Part shown: piece by piece, positions 56,057-64,000 of the stretch
Layout: the number at the start of each line of letters is the position of its first letter
How positions within the stretch are numbered: the stretch's first letter is position 1
NCBI RefSeq assembly: GCF_003286125.1
Contig: NZ_QMED01000010.1
Span: 1 to 64,000 of the forward strand
DNA from: Algibacillus agarilyticus
GTDB lineage: Bacteria > Pseudomonadota > Gammaproteobacteria > Enterobacterales > Alteromonadaceae
Length of the DNA stretch: 64,000 bases
Direction of reading: 5' to 3'
Made by a program: the position numbers and the translations under genes
Notes under the pieces: generated by a model
What the model was told of the DNA's origin: nothing
Databases searched by the model: none
Seen by the model: only the letters and a program-made list of their open reading frames with translations

Positions 56057-57118
56057 TTATTTTCCACCAAAGCCACCACGCGAGCTACTTTTGCTACTTC
56101 GAAAACTCGAGTTGTTAGCAAAATTGCTAGACTTTTGGCTAGTGGTTGATTTGTATGTTGAAGTCGACTTAGTCGAAGGCGCGGTACTTTTATAAGTTGA
56201 AGGCTTAGCATAAGCACTTTGAAACGACTTAGCCGCTCGCTGCGAAGTTAAACTGCTAGAAGACACTCGACTCGCCCCCGTTTTACTGGTGGCATACGCA
56301 CTTTTAAATTGACCCTTGCCTCGGTAATTTTTAGCTACACGTTGTTCTGTTTGCACTTGCTTTTTTATTTGTCCAGGCGATGAATAACGATAGCGTCCAT
56401 AATCATGGTAATAACTATAATCTCGGCGGCTAGACCAATCGCTGTAATGAATGCGGCGGCGAGAATCAAACATATCACCCACATTACTAATCAACGCATA
56501 CATGCCATACCATTCCCAAAAAGACATGCCTGAATTATCGGTGCGCCAATTTCCATAAGCCGGATTACCAACGAGCTGACTACCCGCACCAAAATCGGCT
56601 GCGCCATTGGCTTTTATGCTGGCTTCACGACTAATCGCATTAACACGAGCAAGTTTGCCTTCACTCAAATCCGCTAATACATTTAACGGATCTGATAACA
56701 CGTCATTAAATAATTCAGGGCTCGCCGCTTGGTACAAGTTCTCTAACTCATGTAAACGTTCTTCAGGTACGCTAAAAGCAGCCGGGTTGTGCTTAGCCAC
56801 TTGGAAGCGATCAACTAAATTAGTATAAAGCGGACCTTTTAGACCACTATCTTTCGCTAATTCTTGCGTAATTGTTTTCAACTCCGGACGGAGTATCTGC
56901 AATTGCGAGGCGTAATCACGAATTAGATTAGCATTACGAACTTGCCCATCTGATAATCGCTGTGATAATTTTTTTATTTGCATGTCTACTAATTCGATCT
57001 GTGTTTCTATTTTAGCTTGCAATGGATCACCACAACCTAAAAGCACAAATACGGGTAAAAACATGATTAACCATTTAAATACTGGCAATGCTATTGACCT
57101 CCCTTTAAAAAAACTCAA
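56057..57118 (-). CDS. Lipoprotein with coiled coil and Ser/Arg-rich tail, first gene of the cluster
   Basis: 353 residues. The lipobox VLLGC (Cys near 29) follows a hydrophobic signal. Residues 35-110 are helical (IELVDMQIKKLSQRLSDGQVRN). A middle part has NPAYGNWRTDNSGMSFWEWYGMYA. The last 100 residues are low-complexity, rich in Ser, Thr, Lys, Tyr and Arg, ending SSRGGFGGK. The Gly/Arg/Ser tail resembles that of YjfM/YgiB-type (DUF1190) lipoproteins, but I cannot assign the family. It is first in the minus-strand run lipoprotein-DUF350-spermidine-synthase-like, behind the promoter at 57142-57170. Confidence 0.8.
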   Translation of the reverse strand: MSFFKGRSIALPVFKWLIMFLPVFVLLGCGDPLQAKIETQIELVDMQIKKLSQRLSDGQVRNANLIRDYASQLQILRPELKTITQELAKDSGLKGPLYTNLVDRFQVAKHNPAAFSVPEERLHELENLYQAASPELFNDVLSDPLNVLADLSEGKLARVNAISREASIKANGAADFGAGSQLVGNPAYGNWRTDNSGMSFWEWYGMYALISNVGDMFDSRRRIHYSDWSSRRDYSYYHDYGRYRYSSPGQIKKQVQTEQRVAKNYRGKGQFKSAYATSKTGASRVSSSSLTSQRAAKSFQSAYAKPSTYKSTAPSTKSTSTYKSTTSQKSSNFANNSSFRSSKSSSRGGFGGK

Positions 57119-57141
57119 AATACTTGCTATTATTTTTATTG

Positions 57142-57170
57142 AGTATACCTAAGCTTCTACTAATAAGTAA
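57142..57170 (-). promoter_or_regulatory. Promoter of the lipoprotein-DUF350-spermidine-synthase-like genes
   Basis: On the minus strand TTACTT (57165-57170) and TATACT (57142-57147) are 17 bases apart, 24 bases before the lipoprotein start. No copy of the GACATAATATGTC palindrome is found here, so the two halves of the cluster may be controlled separately. Confidence 0.5.
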
Positions 57171-57246
57171 TTTATAAGCAATACAAATTACTCTCCAACA
57201 CTACACAATGTCGTGTATTTTATAAAATGAAAATTGAGCGCTAACT

Positions 57247-60159
57247 ATGACGATAACGGATAACACCCAATGGCGACCGAGTATTACCCAATGGTCAGCA
57301 TTACCAGCCACTTTACAATCGCAAGCCGACTTGCCTTGGCAAGCATTAACTCAAGCTCACCCCGCATTTTTAAACTTACCCGCTTCACAAATAGATTTAC
57401 TCAAATGGCATTTTTCAATGAGTCAATTTATAGCGGATTCTTGCATAAAAGCGAATAAATGTTTAATACCTTTACTCAATAATACACTGTCATCAGAACG
57501 CTTAGCCGACATTGAACAAGAGCTAAGCACTCAACTGCAACAAATTACGACAGAAGATGAATTACGAAAGCTCATTCGCCAAATTAGACGCGAACAAATG
57601 CTCATTATTGCTTGGCGTGATCTCAATGGTCAAGCAACATTAGATGAATCATTCAAACACATCTCAGGCTTAGCTGAACTTTTAATTTCGTATACGTTAA
57701 ATTGGCTTTATCAACACTACCAAAGTAAATGGGGGAAACCTACCAATGCTGCAGGTGAAGAGCAAGCATTCTATGTACTGGGTATGGGCAAACTCGGCGG
57801 CGGCGAACTCAATTTTTCATCCGATATTGATCTCATCTTTTGTTACCCCGACTCGGGCTACACCCAAGGCGGTACAAAAGAGCTTGATAATCAAAGCTAC
57901 TTTACCCGGTTAGGGCAAAAACTGATCGCGGCCCTAAACCAACAAACGATGGACGGGTTTGTTTATCGAGTTGATATGCGCTTGCGACCTAATGGCGAAT
58001 CAGGGCCTCTCGCCATGAGCTTTGCCATGTTAGAAGATTATTATCAGTCTCAAGGTCGTGATTGGGAACGTTACGCCATGATCAAAGCCAAAATAATAAC
58101 GTCTAAGCAATGGTATAAAACCCCAACTTATAACGAATTAGCGCAACTCTACCGCCCCTTTGTTTATCGTAAATATATCGATTTTTCTGCCATCGATTCA
58201 TTACGAAAAATGAAAAAACTCATCAGCCAAGAAGTTAAACGTAAAGGGCTACAAGACAATATAAAACTTGGGGCGGGCGGGATCCGTGAAATTGAATTTA
58301 TCGCGCAAACTTTTCAACTGATTCGCGGCGGTCAAGATCCTAGCCTTAGATTACATTCAACTCGTGCCGCCTTAAAGCAAATCGCACTCGGTGGTGAACT
58401 CCCCAGCGAACAGGTAGACATATTATTATCGGCTTATGCATTTTTGCGTAAAACAGAGCATGTTTTACAAGAATTAAACGATGCACAAACCCAAACATTA
58501 CCCAGCGATGAGCACGATCAGCTACGCCTTGCGATCGTTTGTGGCTTTAATCATTACTCCGATTTTTATACCGAACTCACTGCACAATTAGCTAAAGTGC
58601 ATCAAGTCTTTAAATCTGTGATTGCCGACCCCGAAACCCAACACGAACATGAAGCAGAATTTGATTACTGGCTTGACGGCGTTAAACCAGAAACGATTCA
58701 AGAACATATAGAACACACTCATTCGCATTTAAACCATGTAGCCATTGCAGAGCAGATTATTCAGGCGAAAGAGACACTCGATAAACGACATATTGGCCCG
58801 CGAGGTCGAGACGTTTTACATCGCTTAATGCCTTGGCTAATCGACGAAATACTCAACTACGATCACCCCGAAATGACTCTATCACGGGTTGCTAAATTTA
58901 TATCGGCGATTTCAACACGCACAACGTATTTAGAATTATTACAAGAAAACGCCAAAGCTTGTCACCAACTCATCAAGCTACTCGAAGCCAGCCCTTGGAT
59001 TTTTGAGCAGCTTTGTAAACATCCTGTATTACTTGATGAATTGATCGATCCTGAACAACTCTACAAAGTTTATAACAAAGCACAATATGCCGATGATTTG
59101 CGTCAAAAGTTATTAAGAGTTGAGCCTGACGATTTAGAATTACAAATGGAAACACTTCGACATTTTAAAAACACGCAACAACTGCGAATTGCAGCCGCTG
59201 ATGTCAGTGGGATATTACCTGTGATGAAAGTAAGTGATCACTTAACCTGGCTAGCCGAAACCATATTAGATCAAGTAATGCATTTGGCTTGGCAACCTAT
59301 GGTCGCTAAACACGGAAACCCCGAAAATTTAAGCAACACGAATGATAAAGGTTTTTCGATATTAGGTTACGGCAAACTTGGTGGCTGGGAACTAGGTTAC
59401 GGTAGTGATCTCGATATGGTTTTTGTACATAATCAAGACATCAACACCAATACCACGGGCGATAATAACGGTGCTCGCAGCATTAGTATTCCACAATTTT
59501 ACATTCGCTTTGCGCAAAAAATGATTCATTTAATGGCGACACGAACACACTCAGGCATTTTATATGAAGTCGATATGCGTCTACGTCCGTCAGGTAATTC
59601 AGGCTTATTAGTCACATCAGTGCAAGGCTTTGAAGACTATCAAAAAAATGATGCATGGACATGGGAACATCAAGCACTCGTGCGCTGTAGAAGTGTCGCC
59701 GGTGATCAAAATCTAGCCCAAACATTAAATGATGTGCGTCATCGAATACTTTGCATGCTGCGAGAATCGCATCAGTTACAAAAAGAAGTAACCGAAATGC
59801 GCGACAAAATGCGTAAACATTTAGCTAAAGGCACAGAAACAGAGTTTGATATAAAACAAGACACAGGCGGGATCGCCGATATTGAGTTTATTACCCAATA
59901 CTTAGTGCTCAATTATAGCGAGCACCACCCGGCATTAACACAGTGGTCAGACAATGTACGTATATTAGAAACAGCGGAAAAAAACCAAATAATCAGCCCA
60001 GAACAAGCTGAAACATTAATCGAAAGCTATCTAACATTACGTAATAAAGGCCATCGTCTTGCACTTGCGCAGCAAGAAGTGATAACAGAGGCACAAGCCT
60101 TTCAGCAAATACGAGAAAGTGTGATTAAAGTTTGGCAATCAATTTTAGAAAACACATGA
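57247..60159 (+). CDS. glnE: Bifunctional glutamine synthetase adenylyltransferase / deadenylase
   Basis: Controls glutamine synthetase by adding or removing AMP. 970 residues (946 in E. coli). The N-terminal adenylyl-removing domain has LGMGKLGGGELNFSSDIDLIF near 178 and the C-terminal adenylyl-transferase domain has LGYGKLGGWELGYGSDLDMVF near 705. Each contains the G(G/S)-x10-DxD nucleotidyltransferase signature, and the regulatory helical region lies between. Divergent from the yjf cluster. PII control (GlnB) is known from the family; no glnB is in the window. Confidence 0.97.
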   Translation: MTITDNTQWRPSITQWSALPATLQSQADLPWQALTQAHPAFLNLPASQIDLLKWHFSMSQFIADSCIKANKCLIPLLNNTLSSERLADIEQELSTQLQQITTEDELRKLIRQIRREQMLIIAWRDLNGQATLDESFKHISGLAELLISYTLNWLYQHYQSKWGKPTNAAGEEQAFYVLGMGKLGGGELNFSSDIDLIFCYPDSGYTQGGTKELDNQSYFTRLGQKLIAALNQQTMDGFVYRVDMRLRPNGESGPLAMSFAMLEDYYQSQGRDWERYAMIKAKIITSKQWYKTPTYNELAQLYRPFVYRKYIDFSAIDSLRKMKKLISQEVKRKGLQDNIKLGAGGIREIEFIAQTFQLIRGGQDPSLRLHSTRAALKQIALGGELPSEQVDILLSAYAFLRKTEHVLQELNDAQTQTLPSDEHDQLRLAIVCGFNHYSDFYTELTAQLAKVHQVFKSVIADPETQHEHEAEFDYWLDGVKPETIQEHIEHTHSHLNHVAIAEQIIQAKETLDKRHIGPRGRDVLHRLMPWLIDEILNYDHPEMTLSRVAKFISAISTRTTYLELLQENAKACHQLIKLLEASPWIFEQLCKHPVLLDELIDPEQLYKVYNKAQYADDLRQKLLRVEPDDLELQMETLRHFKNTQQLRIAAADVSGILPVMKVSDHLTWLAETILDQVMHLAWQPMVAKHGNPENLSNTNDKGFSILGYGKLGGWELGYGSDLDMVFVHNQDINTNTTGDNNGARSISIPQFYIRFAQKMIHLMATRTHSGILYEVDMRLRPSGNSGLLVTSVQGFEDYQKNDAWTWEHQALVRCRSVAGDQNLAQTLNDVRHRILCMLRESHQLQKEVTEMRDKMRKHLAKGTETEFDIKQDTGGIADIEFITQYLVLNYSEHHPALTQWSDNVRILETAEKNQIISPEQAETLIESYLTLRNKGHRLALAQQEVITEAQAFQQIRESVIKVWQSILENT

Positions 60160-60195
60160 AAATATTAAATAAGTAAAAGACTCAATAAAATTAAC

Positions 60196-60235
60196 AGGTT
60201 GCTTAACTGACTATTTAAGCAACCTATTTTTATTT
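60196..60235 (+). terminator. Terminator after glnE
   Basis: 11-bp stem AGGTTGCTTAA/TTAAGCAACCT with an 8-base loop, then ATTTTTATTT. It lies between converging glnE and the cold-shock gene. Confidence 0.88.
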
Positions 60236-60261
60236 ACGTCATTAACGTAGAGTGGCAGATG

Positions 60262-60468
60262 CTATAACGGTTTTACATTAACCGCTTGAGGCCCTTTTTG
60301 ACCGTCTTCAACTTCAAATTCAACCGATTGACCTTCGTTCAACGTTTTGAAACCAGTGCCAGTGATCGCGCGAAAATGCACAAAAACATCATTTCCACTA
60401 TCTCGCTCTAAAAAACCAAACCCTTTTTTCTCATTGAACCATTTTACACGGCCTGTTGTTGTCGCCAT
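60262..60468 (-). CDS. Cold-shock domain protein (CspA family)
   Basis: 68 residues, one cold-shock domain: [16 protein letters not shown] with RNP1 KGFGF, then [10 protein letters not shown] with RNP2 VFVHF, and a C-terminal [17 protein letters not shown]. Binds single-stranded RNA or DNA and melts secondary structure. A GGAG-like site precedes the ATG (minus strand ACGGAGTTATAA). The 342 bases upstream without gene may be a long 5' leader as in cspA genes. Confidence 0.95.
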   Translation of the reverse strand: MATTTGRVKWFNEKKGFGFLERDSGNDVFVHFRAITGTGFKTLNEGQSVEFEVEDGQKGPQAVNVKPL

Positions 60469-60810
60469 TTTATAACTCCGTTATTTTAAAGCTAAGGTGA
60501 TTCAATTGGCGCAGCTTAACAGCGAAAAAACGCTAAAACTAACATTGAACTCACTTAGACATATTATTATGTATATCGATGGCGTAACGCCAGATCGATG
60601 ATGTGCTGAAAGATGCAGATACTACTTAGGGTTAAACAAGCGGCGATATCCAGAAATGTCATCGAAACTGCTATAACTTAAGTTGCTGTATTCTGTACCA
60701 GCAACTAAAAGTATAAACCACATTATTAACTTGTAAACTCAAAAAACATGACACTTTTATTTACCGTATAAATCTATATTTATCATTATCTTACCTGTAT
60801 TAACATCGAG
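60469..60810. other. Upstream region of the cold-shock gene
   Basis: 342 bases, no gene. A nested hairpin ATCGAT-GGCG-TAA-CGCC-AG-ATCGAT lies near 60574-60599. Cold-shock genes often have a long thermosensing leader, and this stem would be within it if transcription starts above 60600. The left-hand part near 60775-60810 is the end of the spermidine-synthase-like gene. Confidence 0.4.
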
Positions 60811-61428
60811 TTAATCATGTTGATAAATAAGAATACAGTTTCTATAACCACTTATTTCTTGAGTTTTAATTAATGTTAAATTTAAACTTGAAAAATGTGC
60901 TTGCAATAAATTGAGTTCAAAGCGCGTTTCAGGCATAAAATTAATATACAGATAACCACCAACCGCTAAATGCTGGCAGATCTGCTGACAATAAGCACGA
61001 GTTAGTAAATTCATACTAGAGGCTTGCTGACTGTATATATCACTAATGATCAAATTGTATTTTGCTGAGCTTTGTTCTAAATAAGCTAACCCGGTGTCGA
61101 GTACACAATGTATTTTATGCTCATCAGGGTTAAAATGATCTTGGAACAGTTGTAACACCGCCAAACTCGGATCAACCACTTTATAGCTAAACTGGGGGTA
61201 ATACGTTTTAAGATAACGAAAATGACTTCCCCCGCCCAACCCAACTTCTAACACACTGGCATCAAGCGGTAATTCACACAGCAATGGAATTAAAGGTTGT
61301 TGATGAGGAAACAAGAGTTCAGCTTGATCAGCAAAGCCCATAACAGATTGCACCGTCCCATTTAGCGTTAACCAACGGTATTGCACATTTTGATTAACCT
61401 GCCACTGAGCACTACTTTCAATTTTCAT
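60811..61428 (-). CDS. Spermidine-synthase-like methyltransferase-fold protein
   Basis: 205 residues from the ATG at 61428; the frame remains open to a TTG at 61497, so the start is uncertain. A short beta N-terminal piece (NVQYRWLTLNGTVQSVMG) precedes a Rossmann domain with VLEVGLGGGSHFRYL near 68, VVDPSL, and YNLIISDIYSQQASSMNLLTRAY, which stands at the place of the aminopropyltransferase loop but lacks its DSTDP. It is a SpeE-like protein of unknown substrate, common in marine gammaproteobacteria. Divergent to the GNAT-thioesterase gene. Confidence 0.8.
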   Translation of the reverse strand: MKIESSAQWQVNQNVQYRWLTLNGTVQSVMGFADQAELLFPHQQPLIPLLCELPLDASVLEVGLGGGSHFRYLKTYYPQFSYKVVDPSLAVLQLFQDHFNPDEHKIHCVLDTGLAYLEQSSAKYNLIISDIYSQQASSMNLLTRAYCQQICQHLAVGGYLYINFMPETRFELNLLQAHFSSLNLTLIKTQEISGYRNCILIYQHD

Positions 61429-61532
61429 GGCGAGTAATGAGTCAGGCACTAAACTTTTTTTCAGGTCGACAAGCACAAATAAAGCGTTTAATCTCAATTG
61501 ATAGATAAAACAATTAAAGCACGCTTTTACTC

Positions 61533-62465
61533 ATGTATCGAATAATTACACCAAAAACAGCAGAAGATCTTGCACGATACTACCAATTTCGTTGGCAAAT
61601 GTTACGTCAACCTTTGGGCTTGCCCGAGGGTTCAGAGAAAGATGAATACGACAATTTAGCAGAACATCGCATGGTTGTTGATTTACAAGGTGAGATAATT
61701 GCCGTTGCGCGTTTACATTTGAACTCTTCAGACGAGGTACAAATCCGTCATACCGCGGTTAAAGCCAATAAACGTAATCAAGGTTTAGGCTCTTTGATCA
61801 TGACAACGCTAGAAGAAGCCGCCAAAAAAATGGGCGTTCAACGTGTTACGCTGTTTGCCCGAGATGACTCTATCGGCTTTTATGAAAAATGCGGCTATGA
61901 AGTCAGTGGGGAAGCGCCACAAGAAAAAGGTGGTGTTGATCGTTGTCAGATGATCAAAACCATTCCGGACAAACCGCACTTTTTACGTCATCCTAAATGG
62001 TGTGAAGAATTACAAAAAATTTGGGATAAAGAGATCCCCGTTGCGCATTTAATGGGGATAAAAGTATACCAATTCACAGGCTATTTATTAGAAACACGAG
62101 CGGCACTCAACGCTAATTTAAATTTGCATGGCACCATGTTCGCCGGCTCGATTTATTCGCTAGCAACATTAAGCGGCTGGGGCTTAATCCATCTGATGTT
62201 AAAAGAAAAAGGCCTAGAAGGTGAAATTGTATTAGGTGATGGTAACATTCATTATCACAAACCGATCACGAGTGTACCCAGAGCTCTTTGCCATCTAAGC
62301 TCTGTTGAAGGTGATTTAAAAGGTTTAAAGAGAGGACGTAAAGTCAGATTGCGTTTAAAAGTCAGTATTATGGATGAAGATAAGGCCGTAGCTGAATTTT
62401 TTGGTGTTTATGTCATATTACCAAAAACCGTTATACCTCAAATTGCCAATGAGCCAAATCAATAA
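61533..62465 (+). CDS. GNAT acetyltransferase fused to a YiiD-type hotdog thioesterase
   Basis: 310 residues. Residues 1-145 are a GNAT domain (YQFRWQMLRQPLGLPEGSEKDE, then the acetyl-CoA site NKRNQGLGSLIMTTLEEAAK and RVTLFARDDSIGFYEKCGYE). Residues 160-305 form a hotdog thioesterase domain of the YiiD_C type (VAHLMGIKVYQFTGYLLETRAAL, LHGTMFAGSIYSLATLSGWGL, LGDGNIHYHKPIT). A homologous domain occurs in E. coli YiiD, where GNAT and thioesterase are also joined. Related FabY proteins can start fatty acid synthesis, so a role in acyl-CoA/ACP metabolism is possible. Divergent from the spermidine-synthase-like gene. Confidence 0.9.
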   Translation: MYRIITPKTAEDLARYYQFRWQMLRQPLGLPEGSEKDEYDNLAEHRMVVDLQGEIIAVARLHLNSSDEVQIRHTAVKANKRNQGLGSLIMTTLEEAAKKMGVQRVTLFARDDSIGFYEKCGYEVSGEAPQEKGGVDRCQMIKTIPDKPHFLRHPKWCEELQKIWDKEIPVAHLMGIKVYQFTGYLLETRAALNANLNLHGTMFAGSIYSLATLSGWGLIHLMLKEKGLEGEIVLGDGNIHYHKPITSVPRALCHLSSVEGDLKGLKRGRKVRLRLKVSIMDEDKAVAEFFGVYVILPKTVIPQIANEPNQ

Positions 62466-62471
62466 ATTGAA

Positions 62472-62500
62472 GCCACGCCCAAAGGACGTGGTTTTAATTT
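62472..62500 (+). terminator. Terminator after the GNAT-thioesterase gene
   Basis: Imperfect stem CCACG..CC/GG..CGTGG around AAA, followed by TTTTAATTTTT. Confidence 0.65.
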
Positions 62501-62501
62501 T

Positions 62502-62530
62502 TAATAAAGAATAAAGAATAAAGAATAAAG
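62502..62530. repeat. Short tandem repeat (AAAGAAT units)
   Basis: Just over three copies of the 7-base unit TAAAGAA in a row between the GNAT-thioesterase terminator and the end of hemB. A likely slippage site, with no sign of function. Confidence 0.7.
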
Positions 62531-62581
62531 CTCAGATTGCTATTTTCTGAGCTTATACCCTAGCGACTTAGATAAAAACCG

Positions 62582-64000
<1,419 letters not shown>

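Noticed and set aside
62502-62530. Possible regulatory tandem array (AAAGAAT units).
   Set aside because: It lies after a terminator between converging genes; simple slippage is enough to explain it.

Overview
The window reads as chromosome of a marine gammaproteobacterium of the Alteromonadales type (a relative of Catenovulum, Algicola or Colwellia would fit). It is AT-rich (by eye about 40% GC). It keeps several gene orders known from Escherichia coli (murB-birA-thrU-tyrU-glyT-thrT-tufB; dusB-fis; purH-purD; ampD-ampE; nadC beside pilABCD-coaE-zapD-yacG; gmk-rpoZ-spoT-trmH-recG) and carries many c-di-GMP and type IV pilus genes. The assignment is an inference from gene content and order, not from a database match. 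No phage, insertion sequence, CRISPR array or plasmid function was seen.

Layout. 1-4413 (minus): murB, birA and a type III pantothenate kinase (coaX), then four tRNA genes and the truncated tuf gene, with a strong tRNA-type promoter. 4730-6500: a 62-residue membrane protein, then dusB-fis behind a promoter with a GC-rich discriminator. 6651-11079: purH, a lipoprotein methyltransferase, purD and a rhodanese. 11416-15814: a two-gene RND efflux pump. 16174-19152: ampE/ampD (minus), a retropepsin-like protease and nadC. 19249-25863: a pilin-type O-oligosaccharyltransferase facing pilA, pilB, pilC, pilD, followed by coaE, zapD, yacG. 27734-34603: gmk, rpoZ, spoT, ridA, trmH, recG. 35278-39866: rep and, overlapping it tail to tail, a GAF-GAF-GGDEF-EAL protein. 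40164-49304: cytochrome c5 and an LPS core block (GT9 heptosyltransferase, kdkA, waaA, three further glycosyltransferases) interrupted by two AT-rich secreted-protein genes of unknown function. 49522-57118: a DUF4397 lipoprotein and a seven-gene minus-strand PspA/Yjf-type cluster. 57247-64000: glnE, a cold-shock gene, a spermidine-synthase-like protein, a GNAT-thioesterase fusion, hemB and a truncated diguanylate cyclase.

Four regions stand out. (1) The 674-base recG-rep gap is not empty: it holds a Fur-box-like site over a promoter with a perfect -10, a 13-bp long-range closing stem with internal hairpins, a Shine-Dalgarno sequence beside that stem, a 26-codon arginine-rich ORF, and a hairpin at its stop codon. 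This looks like an iron-controlled small transcript with a structured leader. (2) Two identical palindromes bracket the promoter of the yjfI-pspA-yjfK genes, which suggests a dedicated repressor for this envelope-stress module; the same cluster has a membrane spermidine-synthase-like protein and a duplicated DUF350 protein. (3) Two copies (225 and 130 bp) of a non-coding element with terminal inverted repeats occur 25 kb apart and differ by a hairpin-rich central module. (4) A short dispersed repeat, in one copy a complete hairpin, recurs at intergenic sites.

How the genes work together: the pilus genes, the O-oligosaccharyltransferase and the two GGDEF proteins point to a surface-attached life style with glycosylated pili; kdkA, waaA, the GT9 enzyme and the GT25/GT2 enzymes build a Kdo-phosphate-type LPS core; the pspA cluster, the RND pump, ampD/ampE, spoT and rpoZ cover envelope stress, efflux, peptidoglycan recycling and the stringent response.
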